Source: Pleurotus djamor (taxonomy: Eukaryota > Basidiomycota > Agaricomycetes > Agaricales > Pleurotaceae). From it: a DNA stretch of 13,486 bases. This document shows, one piece after another, positions 1 to 8,979 of the stretch (position 1 is the first letter of the stretch; every line of letters begins with the position of its first letter). The notes under the pieces were generated by a model that made no database searches, was not told the DNA's origin, and saw nothing but the letters and a program-made list of their open reading frames with translations. Made by a program: the position numbers and the translations under genes. The stretch is from contig JAPEVF010001130.1 in assembly GCA_029747585.1 (NCBI GenBank), positions 1 through 13,486 of the forward strand. The letters are read 5' to 3'.

Positions 1-94
1 TCATTGGATATACATAGAGGATCAATTATTCACCTGTATGTCGGACAAAAGGGCATGTACTCCTGCGGACCCTGTTCTTTTCTGGCTAACGTCT

Positions 95-1864
95 TTACAT
101 GTCTAGCCTAAACGCATTCACACACAACGAGTAGACATGGTAAGTTGAACCCGACTAAAGCGTCGTTAGTAACTTTCCTAGGCCGTTCGATTCAGGTACT
201 CACAATTTCTAGGATAAGGCAGTCCTCGGCGAAGATGATGGAAAGGAGCGGACTGGGTGTTTGAATAATCCGGTACATCTGACGACATGGGAGACGAGTG
301 ACAAGGTCTTCGGCAAAGAACCCCGCTTTCAATGTCGATGGTCGATTGGCTGGCCAAAACTCCCAGTTTCCACGACGGTTTTGGTTAGCCAGGGTACAGC
401 GGAAGGTTTCTTGGTTGAAATCGAAGAATTGGATTTTGTGGCGATATGAAGAGTCGGACGCCATGATACCAACATATTTTTCTCCGTACGTGGCTTCGCG
501 CCGGGATGCGCCTGAGTTAGAGATGAAGGAATCCGGGACAAGGCGAGTTGAAGAAGGGCCCCACTTGTCCCAATGGATGACACCGGAGGATGAAGTGTGT
601 GGCGATTTGGCGAAACTTCGTAGTTGTCTACCATGTGCGATTATGTTTATCGGCGTATCATTGATGTTCCAGAGGACGATTATGAAGATCCTTGCATTAG
701 TGGGGATGCAAAATGGTGTCTGTAGGCTATGATGCGGTTGGTGTGCAGGGGACGGGTCAGCGAAGATCTTCATACTATGGGCCTGAGCTTCTCTGGTCAA
801 CGGCGGGAAAGCTAGAGTGTACGCTATGCGAGCAGATCCTTGAGCCTGTGAAGCATCATGAAGGAGATCCAAGACAGAAAGCCCTGGGTAAATTCGACTT
901 TGTTCATCACGTAGATAGGTCGCGAGTAGTATGTGCTCTTCATCCATAAACGCGAAATGACGAATTGGAGTATGCTCGAAGATCTAGTCAACAAATTAGA
1001 GGGGTGGAACACACATCCACACCAACTGACCTGCTTACGTTGGCCTGTTTGCCAGTCCCAAATTACTAAACGACCTAATTCAGCCTCTCCAACAAAGAGG
1101 GCTGCTAACGATCTCGCGCAGACGCGTAGGGTGAAACGATAGTGATCTGTGTCCTCATGTTGAATTGGTGATGTTGATTCGGTCAACTCATGGTGTTGTC
1201 CAGACGAGAGCGCCATCCTATGAAACCGGAACATCCCTGGGGCACTGGAAGGTGGGTTGAGGGGTCTGTGAATATCTCTATCGTGGCATTAAGCTTACAG
1301 AGGCGAATTCTCTATAAAGATTAACAAGTCCTGGCTTGGATCTATGGCAAAATCCCGAAGAATGTTGTCGTCAATGGCTTGAACGGACCATTCCCTCCAG
1401 GGAATATTGCGGACTACCGAGGGGAGTTGGTAGAGCATGAGCTTCTCGACATTGAAGTCATGATACGCAAATATTCCTCCAAAGCATTCGGGTGGGCTGG
1501 ACGACGTGGGTAATGGCTTGACAACCTTCGCGACCTTCAAGTTCATGTTGGCCCACGCGGTTTGGTATTGACGTAGCATTCGCAATTTCTGACTAGGGTC
1601 GAAATCGAAACGCGAAACGGTGGCTGCTTGCATACCAGATGCTAAGAGTTCAATCCTATATTGTAGCCTGGGATCTCCCAGGAAGATAGAATACATGCGA
1701 CGCGACACCTGTGAGGCCCAGCGTTACAATGTCAACGGATTTAGTATAAGATGCCCAACCTGTATACATGAGAGCACATCCTTGCAGTCCAAGCACTCGA
1801 GTATCTGTACGGTGATCTCTGGCGGAAATTCAGACAGGCTGGCTCGATGAGGTGTCATAGACAT
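95..1864 (-). CDS. F-box protein, agaricomycete type, with C-terminal propeller-like region
   Basis: Five exons join in frame: 1760-1864, 1299-1708, 1031-1244, 204-983 and 95-154, giving about 522 residues. The four introns are 47-54 bases with GT..AG ends; the last has a perfect TACTAAC branch site. An F-box lies at about residues 10-45 (LSEFPPEITVQILECL, then CKDVLSCIQVSRRMY across intron 1). The rest looks like the beta-strand-rich, WD-like half of this fungal family (DLLIFIE, LVIWDWQTG, DEEHILLATYL, AGFFAEDLVTRLPCR, ending GSTYHVYSL). F-box proteins generally bind Skp1 and present substrates to an SCF ubiquitin ligase; the substrate cannot be guessed here. There are two in-frame ATGs, at 1864 and 1858; I use the first. 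The stop of the neighbouring F-box gene is only 70 bases upstream. An alternative to the last exon is to stop at 192 without splicing, but the strong branch site and the HVYSL-like tail favour the exon. The model has no lesions. Confidence 0.82.
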
Positions 1865-1934
1865 TGCAATGAGAATGCAAGCGGCGAGTGGGAAAGCAAG
1901 CTTCAGCCGATCGCGTTCGGCGGGCCAGTGATGA

Positions 1935-3910
1935 CTAAGCTAAGGAATATTGTTGTTTCCTCCAACACGCAAATCGAGTGTCGAGGGTGGGGGACGCAGC
2001 GAAGTCGAGCACCCGGATCGTCTTATCATCCTTCACAGAAAGACAAACCCTGCCAATCCCTTCGTCCCAAGTAATAGCTGAAAGACCAGCCTCGCCCATC
2101 TTCTTCGACCAGATACTCGGCAATTTCACCGTCGAAAACACCTTATGAGGGATCTTGAACCGTGGGTTTCGTAAGATGTCCCCGATATCATCGTCAGGCT
2201 CGTCGGGAAGATCGATAGGTCGGTAGCCCGGATCGATGTATTTCCTGAGGTTCAAAACGGAAGGATTATCTGTGCGGTCATCTTCTGGGACGTTGTAAAC
2301 GATGGAGCGGTTCATTCCGGGAAGGACAAACGCTGCTTCCGAGTCAGTCATGCGGATGGACTGGTCGGTGATGTAGCGTGTGGTGTAGTAATAGGTGACT
2401 CTAGATGAGTCCACGTGCGGGACGTGTTCAGGCCACAGCTTATAGTGCACAAGGCTGTTTGGATTTTTTGTTCGGACGTATATGGAGATGGGAGGAGGGG
2501 GAGCGTCGAGCTGGCGGAGCTTAGGTTGGTCGTGGCTAGAAGTAGGGGCAACGAGATCCGAGATGAAAAAGTGGGACATATGTTTGTCGTCAAGGAATTG
2601 CTGTTCTCGAGGGGGGATGTTCAACTTCTCCCCATTCAATGGCATATCGAACAGCTCAACTACGCAAAGAGGAGCGTCAGATTCCTGGCCTACGTCCACC
2701 GAACGGATGACAAAAATGTCCCTTTGGCCCGGCAGGGCTCTGATGCACCTGATCCTGTGGACCTTGACATTATATTAGATACGCCGTTATCTATGCAGTC
2801 TCGATGACGAACCTTATCCGAGTATCCATCGACTGGTTGAAATTGTAGGAGCGACCTGATCCCGGAATTAAGGTTCTTGAAATGAATCTTGCCTGGTTGT
2901 TGCGCGAACGCGATGAAGGGCTCTTGGTTGTACTCAAAGAGGGTGGGAAACTCAATACGGGATCGAGAGCCCATGTAAGCTATCGAGTGGAAGGGGGGCG
3001 ACATCTTGATAAGGCGATCATAGTGTTCTTGGGTACCGCGTCGAATATCGGGATCAGAAGCCATTTCCAGGGATTCCAAAGGGGTATGGGAGCAAAGTAA
3101 TTCATATTCGAAGGGGACTGGAGTATCGATCTCTGTGTCGACAGAAAAGAGGCATGATTCAAGCCTAAAAATTCGCGGCAAGTCCATCAGCATGGTTCTG
3201 AGAGGGAAAGTACTGCGAAGGTCTCACAATGGGTCTGCTTTATCCTTTGGATGACGTCGAACGCAGGCGATGACGATACCATGTTGACCTTTGTACTTCA
3301 TATATCTTGCTTGCATATGAAACACCCTGGTGCCAGTATCCATACGGGCAACGGGACGAAGGCCACCAGTATTCTCAAGAGAATAGATAGTCAAGCTGTA
3401 CCTGAAGCGCTTTTCGTCCGTGTCGGAGGTGACCAAGTACTTGCCGCCAGGAAGCAATTTCATCTCCAGAATAAGTCGGTCAGAGGTGTAAGTTTTGTGC
3501 TTCCTCACTGCGGTGTTGTGGTTTCTCCAGTTATCATCCAAGGATATTGCGCGGGTGACTAATTGCTCGGCTTCGAAGTCGAACTTCTGGAGTGAGAAAC
3601 GGTAGGTCGGGCGCAATGGAGGAAGGGGCAGCTTCATTATTTGCAAAAACCGCTTCCAGATGATGGGCTCGCATGTCAAGAGGTAGAATAGCTTGTTTAC
3701 CTATCATCATCGTGAGTAAGTGATCGTTTTGGCGTATTAGTACCAACATACCCTTCGCAGACAGATGATATCTTCGACATAGAGGTGTAAAAAGACTTGG
3801 TCGAGAAAGATATCACAGGGAAGAGAAAGGATTGCGCAACATCGTAAAGGATGGTTGATTCTGAGCATTGGGAAGTTGGCAAGGAGTCCATTCACAGATG
3901 TGGACGGCAT
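1935..3910 (-). CDS. Second F-box protein, interrupted by an in-frame TGA (possible pseudogene)
   Basis: Three exons: 3752-3910, 2813-3700 and 1935-2762, with introns of 51 and 50 bases, both phase 0. The F-box is at about residues 30-65 (LPCDIFLDQVFLHLYVEDII, then CLRRVNKLFYLL across intron 1), a very typical agaricomycete F-box. The remainder is propeller-like (LPGGKYLVTSDT, RDIFVIRSVDVG) and ends with RVCLSVKDDKTIRVLDFA, a common closing motif of this family. I start at the ATG at 3910 because no ATG lies further upstream in frame. Exon 2 contains TGA at 3224-3226, codon 212 of about 625, while family-like sequence continues in the same frame on both sides. A 30-base GT..AG segment (3198-3227; donor GTGAGA, acceptor CTCTCAG) would remove the stop and keep the frame, but 30 bases is very short for an intron. 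So the gene is either a nonsense-mutated pseudogene, spliced through an unusually small intron, or carries a sequence error. Intron 2 has a weaker acceptor (CAAG). It belongs to the same broad family as its tandem neighbour but is not a close copy. Confidence 0.78.
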
Positions 3911-4340
3911 TGTGGGGGACTTTGGGGAAAGCAAGTTGACTAGCGCTGCCTTATAATGTCAGAAACGCGTGGGCCGTCGTTCGATGCGTTGTAAAAAGAA
4001 CAAGGGAGGGATCACTCGGACGCGACGTTGTACAAATTCAATAGTTTCCTAAACGAGAATGCGAAAGAACAGGGGTCGTTTTGGGGTCGTTGAATACAAA
4101 GCTGCTTGATGGCCCACGGGTTCTCTGCAGCTTCTGTTTCCATGCATAGGACACGATACGTGCTTGACACCAGAGAAACAGAACCACGACTGGGAGGGAA
4201 GAAAGAGAGCTAGTGTCGGTTCGGTTTGAACTCGGACGCCACACTGTTCACGATTCGAACGTGTCAGAACTTCAGTAAGTACTTCAGTGATCGTCAAGCC
4301 CATAAGTATCAGAGCCGAACGCACCTCTGCCGCACACACT
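3911..4340. other. Intergenic region, no gene seen
   Basis: This stretch lies upstream of the second F-box gene and downstream of the minus-strand Doc-domain gene. Open frames here are short, use non-ATG starts or lack family-like sequence. The only local structure noted is a short direct repeat (acttcagt at 4269-4276 and 4281-4288). It probably holds the promoter of the F-box gene and the 3' end of the Doc gene transcript. Confidence 0.5.
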
Positions 4341-4853
4341 TCACTTATCTCGAGTGAAGGCCTCTAGATCGGCGCGTCCCGCGGCGACATCCACATGGTG
4401 CTCAGCTAGGTGTAACAAGTCCTCATATCTCCCAACGCGCCCTTCGTCTGCAAGCCCGGGTAGTCCATGGGCACGGAGGTACTCATTTGCTAGAAAAAAT
4501 GCTTAAGAGAAATGTCAGTGGTCGGTCCCTCCGTCTGCGCGAGGATCCACACACCCGTACGTTTGTTGCCATCGAGAAATGGATGTCCTGCAGAGCCAGA
4601 ACTGAGTTTATTACGCGTCGTAGCGGGTGAAATGGGGACCTTGTATGATGCCATACGAGAGGGTTGCAGCCAGATACGCTGGTGAACGATGGGGCTCATA
4701 TACGGAGGTTTGCAAAGGGCGCATCAGAGCCGATGCCAATTCGTTGGGCTTTACGACCTGATGCTGAGCCAGAGAAACAATCTGAGCATTTACCAACGCG
4801 GCATAAGTTGGTGTGAATATGCGTGCTAGTCGAGGTGCTTGGGACATGGACAT
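4341..4853 (-). CDS. Fic/Doc-domain protein (Doc-like, catalytic motif present)
   Basis: Three exons: 4640-4853, 4555-4587 and 4341-4489, giving 131 residues, the usual size of a compact Doc-type domain. The signature is the Fic/Doc loop GHPFLDGNKRT at residues 72-82, with the catalytic-type His73, Asp77, Asn79 and Arg81. It is preceded by KPNELASALMRP and LAATLSYGII, which match the helix before the loop in Doc proteins, and followed by NEYLRAHG. Doc proteins use a Fic fold to modify target proteins; bacterial Doc is the toxin of the Phd-Doc pair and phosphorylates EF-Tu. The role in this fungus is unknown. Intron 1 (4588-4639) has a weak donor (GTCCCC). Intron 2 (4490-4554) has a good branch region and acceptor, but its best in-phase GT donor removes about five residues just after the loop, and reading further leaves no canonical donor. 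I start at the ATG at 4853; the frame is open further upstream, but that part looks like leader. The paralogue is at 5842-6244 on the other strand. Family call firm; splice detail at intron 2 uncertain. Confidence 0.75.
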
Positions 4854-4958
4854 GGTGGTCGTTAGACAAGAAGTGAGCCAAACAAAGCGGCTCAGCTTCG
4901 ACATATATTCCCATTTCAAAAAGCGACAAGAAACGCCCCAATATCTAAATATCAAGTT

Positions 4959-5339
4959 TCAACGATCCTTCAAAATCTCGAGAACAGTATGAACATTTGG
5001 ATTGTTGCTGCTTTCCACCGTGTTTTTCGCAAGCCGTTCTAGATGATAAGTTGGTTCGTCAAAAATTACCATCGTATTGGAAGGGAACACACCACTATCA
5101 GACCCCTGTACTGTAACAGCGATATAGTGGGGATCCCATCTATGCAGAGACAAACTCAGCCCCTCCGAGCCGGGCTTGTTGGGCCAACCAAGGGCTTGAA
5201 GTATGTCTTGACTTAAATATAGGGTTTCACCATCACAAAGGACTTTATGTTCTGTCAGTTTTGAGTGGATACCGGTCGAAGATAGCCTGCACCCCAATTG
5301 CTTCAGAAGGTGGGCTCGAGTAAGGAGTCGAAGGGCCAT
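4959..5339 (-). CDS. Unknown 126-residue protein with possible mitochondrial presequence
   Basis: This is a single uninterrupted frame starting at the ATG at 5339. Residues 1-22 (MALRLLTRAHLLKQLGCRLS) are rich in Leu and Arg, contain no acidic residue and could form an amphipathic helix, as in mitochondrial targeting signals. The body has probable beta strands and a Trp-containing stretch (LSLSLHRWDPHYIAVTVQG), then VIFDEPTYHLERLAKNTVE, and ends with a helix (NVHTVLEILKDR). I do not recognise the family. It sits 105 bases upstream of the Doc-domain gene on the same strand, the order seen for antitoxin and toxin in bacterial phd-doc operons. The parallel is only positional: I see no convincing Phd fold. 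It could equally be an unrelated small mitochondrial protein. The intact length and clean start suggest a real gene. Confidence 0.6.
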   Translation of the reverse strand: MALRLLTRAHLLKQLGCRLSSTGIHSKLTEHKVLCDGETLYLSQDILQALGWPNKPGSEGLSLSLHRWDPHYIAVTVQGSDSGVFPSNTMVIFDEPTYHLERLAKNTVESSNNPNVHTVLEILKDR

Positions 5340-5439
5340 GGCGGGCTGTAACAAGAATTGTTGATCGCAGCCCGAACGTACTAGTGGCTGAGGCGCTCAC
5401 TCAAGTTTACTTCTTAGGTCGACAATCTGGGATCGTCCA

Positions 5440-5595
5440 ATGGGCCCCTCGAATGAAGCGATTCACCATCAAAAATACAGTTATGACAGGTTATGGGGCT
5501 TTCTACGTCTAGCCGAAGTCGGTTTGGCGGCAGCAGGAGTGAGGAAGCACTTCCTCCGTCTGGCTGAAATGGCAAATGCGCCACACTCGCAGTAA
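5440..5595 (+). CDS. Possible 51-residue small ORF with repeated FLRLAE motif
   Basis: A short plus-strand frame opens with ATG at 5440 and stops at TAA 5593-5595. It contains FLRLAE twice, encoded at about 5500-5517 and 5551-5568; the two DNA copies differ mostly at third codon positions. The repeats flank an Ala/Gly-rich, helix-like stretch (VGLAAAGVRKH). There is no known family, and the opposite strand is also open across this repeat. It lies in the gap between the minus-strand unknown gene and the plus-strand Doc copy. This may be chance. Confidence 0.2.
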   Translation: MGPSNEAIHHQKYSYDRLWGFLRLAEVGLAAAGVRKHFLRLAEMANAPHSQ

Positions 5596-5672
5596 AGCTC
5601 GAATTCCTGCACTAGCAGTTCACGCCAAAACGAGTAAAGGTGCTCATTGCCTTTTATCGACGGCATTCAAGG

Positions 5673-5679
5673 TATAAAA
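5673..5679 (+). promoter_or_regulatory. TATA box candidate (TATAAAA) for the plus-strand Doc copy
   Basis: A consensus TATAAAA lies about 165 bases upstream of the ATG at 5842. Transcription would start roughly 25-40 bases downstream of it, after the two out-of-frame ATGs at about 5680 and 5692, so they need not disturb translation. The position fits a promoter for the gene at 5842, but this is pattern matching only. Confidence 0.4.
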
Positions 5680-5778
5680 TGCATCGCTGGATGCTCATTT
5701 CCACATCGACAGTCGTACTCAGAAACCACCAACATCCACCCAAACCACCCAAAGCACACAACTACAGAACCCCTCTCA

Positions 5779-5841
5779 GTAAGGCTCATATTCTCGATGC
5801 CTTTCCTTTGAGTGCTCAACTGATGTTTGATACTGTTACAG
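5779..5841 (+). other. Candidate 63-base 5' UTR intron directly before the ATG
   Basis: The segment begins with donor GTAAGG, contains possible branch sites (CTCAAC, ACTGAT) and ends TTACAG, immediately followed by the ATG at 5842. It lies downstream of the TATA candidate. If real, the plus-strand Doc copy keeps a promoter and a leader intron although its coding part has none. That would speak against a simple recent retrocopy. Confidence 0.4.
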
Positions 5842-6244
5842 ATGAGCAGCAGAATAACCCCCGTCTTCATCACGGCAATCAATCGAGCTCTGAGTCCGAC
5901 CGCTCAAGGGACCCTCGTTAAGCCCAATGAACTAGCATCAGCGTTACAACGTCCCGCATTTATGGCTTACTATCAATCGGATTCATCAGCGCCACAGCGA
6001 GCAGCCTCACTTGCTTATGGGATCATTATGGGTCATCCCTTCCTCGATGCGCACAGCATTCTGGACTGTAAATGAGTACCTCAAAGAACAAATAGGAAAG
6101 GGACTCACCGATATACCATTGGCTGCTAATACGACCGACGCAGCGATGCAATGCATCGGCGACGCACACAGCCGCGTTGCTCAAAACTTGATGTCTTGTG
6201 AGGACCTCGGGAAAATCTACGAGCAGGTCTTGAGAAGTCGTTGA
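5842..6244 (+). pseudogene. Fic/Doc-domain paralogue, frameshifted in the catalytic loop
   Basis: The first 69 codons align without gaps to the minus-strand Doc gene (both have VKPNELASAL and YGII.GHPFLD, with the same spacing). After Asp69 (6046-6048) the frame breaks: about eight bases net are missing from the part of the loop that should carry the Asn/Lys pair. The original frame ends at TGA 6073-6075, giving 77 residues. Doc-like sequence resumes in another frame at 6050 and runs to the stop at 6244 (NEYLKEQIG, DAHSRVAQNL, EDLGKIYEQVL). The conserved His65 remains, but the short product would lack the rest of the nucleotide-binding loop and the C-terminal helices, so it should be inactive as a Fic enzyme. 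There is no intron where the minus copy has two. The decay looks recent because sequence on both sides of the break still reads well. A sequence error is the main alternative. Confidence 0.72.
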
Positions 6245-6501
6245 GATGTTCACATCTAGTTATCATTTTCTGTTTGGCCATCATCCCTTGGGCTTTCAAG
6301 GAAGCTTTCCCATCAAGCGTAGCTCGACGGGTAGAAGAAGAACGCGTGAAAATGATGTCAGGTTCTGAAGTCCTTGAACAGTTTGACGCACGAGACTGGG
6401 TCTCAGGATGAAGGCAAATTTGGAGGGAGCTATCATTGGTTGAGATGAGGACTACATCAACAAGTTCAGACAGAAGAAACGACGGCAATTCGCCAAGGCT
6501 G

Positions 6502-8979
6502 TCACAAGGAGAATGTGTCAGGGTGACGTGCAACCTGTTGGAAAGCGTTCAAAATCACACACACAGACGCATCACAAGGGAAGGTCTCACAAAGGAGCGC
6601 ACTCGCTTTCCAAAGATATACATCGGTATGGACGCCAGCCAACAGAAGGCTTGACATCCTGCAAGGATAAGGAGTGACGTCTTGACCCCGCGATTGAGAA
6701 CCATGCCGTTTGCGAAGAAGGTAAACCCATAAAGCACGATATTCTTCATGAAGTTGGAAAGCGCCAGGATATGGAGGGCAGCAGGGCCATGGGAGTCCAG
6801 GAGGTAGGTTACCGCCGCCGCACCGGATACAACCATGCTAAAGTTGGCCATTCTGCAGAAGATATGAGCGACGAGGTAGATTGTCAGACAAGACTCTCGA
6901 CGTTACGTTATGCAGGCCACCTGCGCATGATTGAGTTAACATGTTCCATACTCAGGTTGGTTGCAACGATGAACTCACCGCACCGATCCAAGGCATGTTA
7001 TGAGAGGTTCCGACAGCCCAACCAGCGTACCCGAACACGCCAAAGAGCATGGTCGTGATGAAGATGATACGAAACTCTGGCTCATATATCCCTTTGTTGC
7101 GCTTTGAAAGCCACACTGTCCCCCAATCCGTGAGGGGGCCAGACACTATCATGGCAAGCACGATTCCAACGATTCCACCAAGATTTGTTAAGCCCTACAG
7201 ACGATGCGATCAACGCGTCACAGGTCAGACACACAAGGATGTCTCACAATTTGTGAAGCATTGAAGCCATATTCCAGCGTAAAGATGGTCGATGAGCAGA
7301 TGGGCATAAGACCTAATCAGATATTCAGGATATGCTTCCCTATGTGGGGGCAACAAACAAGACGCACTCAACCAAACGGTCTGCATTCCATGCACGAGGA
7401 ATATGAAAAACGTCTGGAAAGATTGTGAGCACGAATGACATAAGCCCAGGACGGTAATGACAATGATACATACGATGGGAGACAAGAGGAAAGGGAAAGG
7501 CTTCAAAAAGATTTTGAAGGGGCTTTCCTCCGTGAAAGTGCCATTCCAAAGCTTCAATTGGGAACGGTAGCTATGACGCTGTGGTTCCAAAGCGCTGACA
7601 GAAACATCCTCATCTTCGATGACGGTAGTCTTATCAATGTTCGCCTCCTTGTGATCAATTCCACTTCGAGAAGCGACTGCTTCTCGTTTGAACGTAGTCT
7701 GAAGACCCCAATGTGAGTGTGAGTTGTTCGCGATATGGATAGTGCAGGCACCTCTGGGACGAAGAAAAAGACGAGAAGAACCGTGATCCCCAGAGGTATG
7801 CTGACGAACCAAAAGCCCAGCTGCCATGAAAGGTTGGATATCACATAACTGTAGAGGAGAGGACCCCTGCGATAGGCATTGAAGTACATCTCTCCATAGA
7901 GTAAAATGAGGGCCGTACAAGGTAATGCCAGCCATGATTGCGAATGACCATATAACGGAGCGAGCTCCTCGCTCGTGCACACTATGTACAGCTGGGATGA
8001 GCGTGGATCCGAAACGTTTCGAAATGGATTTAGTTTCTTACAAATAAAGTTGCTCGATGGTAGACGCCACTAAGCTGCGCGGGTCGGTTGGTTGGCGGTG
8101 GTATACATTCAGAATGAATCAAACCTTTGTAAGGCAGACATTCCGAGACCTTGGAACACGCGAGAGGCTCTGATTGATGCCAAATTCGGGCTAAGAGCGC
8201 ACCAGATGCACGAAATAAACATCTGCGAGCGATAAGACAAGGTTGGAGAACATATGCGGTGTTCTGGTGACTCACCAGGGATACAGAACCGAAGTAGACA
8301 ATGCGGTGACCATATTTTGTAGCCAGAGTATTTTGAACCAACCTAGAAAAGTAATGAGAGAGTGAGAGCCACAAGTAACAGCGATGCGTACATGAAGCAC
8401 GCGAGTCCCAAGAGGATTGTACCAAAGCTAGACGCTACGTCGTCGACAGAGACACCAAATTGTTTGGACAGCAATACGTATCCGGGGCCAACCATTGGCG
8501 ACAATGCGCCATCCAAAGACGCGGCGAAGGCACTAATCAATATGCGTCAAGGCCGGCCTGACAACAGCGAAATGACCAATTACAGCGTCCAAAAACATGC
8601 CTCTTTCCGCCACTTCGGCCAGTTCAAGCTATCCATATGTGAACAAGAGGGAAAGGGGGGGGGGGGAAGAACATACGGATCGATTCGGATCGTCAGACGG
8701 CTGTGGTACAAGTACGATGTGAGCATGACGCCCTTTGCCGTGCTTGAGTTCATCCGTCACATTTCCAGAACGCTACAATGAACACCATCCATTGATGATT
8801 AATTAATTTCCGTTCAAATCAAATTCGAAGTATCAACCCTCGAGCAACGTACTTGGTGCCCGTGGAGGTCGGTGAGAAGCGCAGTTCCGGGGACATCCTT
8901 AAGATATTTATCCTCTGAACGAAGGGTTAGCAGAGCACTCGGATAGGGCAGGAGACTGACCAAGTATACCAAAGCTCAT
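6502..8979 (-). CDS. MFS transporter, DHA1 (drug:H+ antiporter-1) type, 17 exons
   Basis: Exons in coding order: 8961-8979, 8853-8914, 8677-8772, 8584-8628, 8392-8532, 8276-8342, 8125-8222, 8042-8074, 7919-7981, 7752-7866, 7474-7698, 7368-7413, 7248-7312, 6979-7194, 6907-6920, 6591-6852, 6502-6534; about 532 residues. The introns are 46-80 bases. Visible landmarks are the N-terminus MSFGILEDKYLKDVPGTALL, a cytosolic stretch HIVLVPQPSDDPN then LNWPKWRKE, first membrane segment FAASLDGALSPMVGPGYVLL, a motif-A-like NTLATKYGHR, RVFQGLGM, YFVHERG, GITLGP (motif-C-like), VPETTFKRE at the central loop, and YIFGKRVRSF then VARHPDTFSL at the end. All 12 membrane segments seem represented. Such proteins export or import small molecules across the plasma membrane; the substrate is unknown (drug or polyamine-like by family). 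At the third intron the exon frames disagree by one base (exon 3 ends at TCC before GTATGT; exon 4 begins CTTGAAC after ATAG). This is either a frameshift, a sequence error or a splice site I missed. The ATG at 8979 is chosen from the family-like N-terminus. Confidence 0.82.
8655..8666 (+). repeat. 12-base G homopolymer inside an MFS intron
   Basis: Twelve consecutive G on the plus strand (C on the coding strand) form a pyrimidine-rich tract in the third intron of the transporter gene. Homopolymers like this are slippage-prone and hard to sequence. It lies 10 bases from the exon where the transporter frame fails to match by one base. Confidence 0.85.

Noticed and set aside
181..200. GTTCGATTC-like string resembling a tRNA T-loop
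   Set aside because: It lies inside an F-box intron and no matching acceptor stem, D-loop or anticodon arm is present.
4959..5339. Phd antitoxin identity for the small protein
   Set aside because: VIFDEPTYHLERL recalls the end of Phd/YefM proteins only loosely, and the rest, including the presequence-like start, does not fit; only the gene order is suggestive.
5481..5666. 61-codon minus-strand frame with repeated SARRRK
   Set aside because: The repeat is the antisense of the FLRLAE repeat and there is no support for a protein.
5640..5921. 93-codon plus-strand open frame overlapping the start of the Doc copy
   Set aside because: It begins with a non-ATG codon, is Pro/His/Asn-rich and lies over the TATA candidate, leader intron and a different Doc frame, so it is most likely a shadow.
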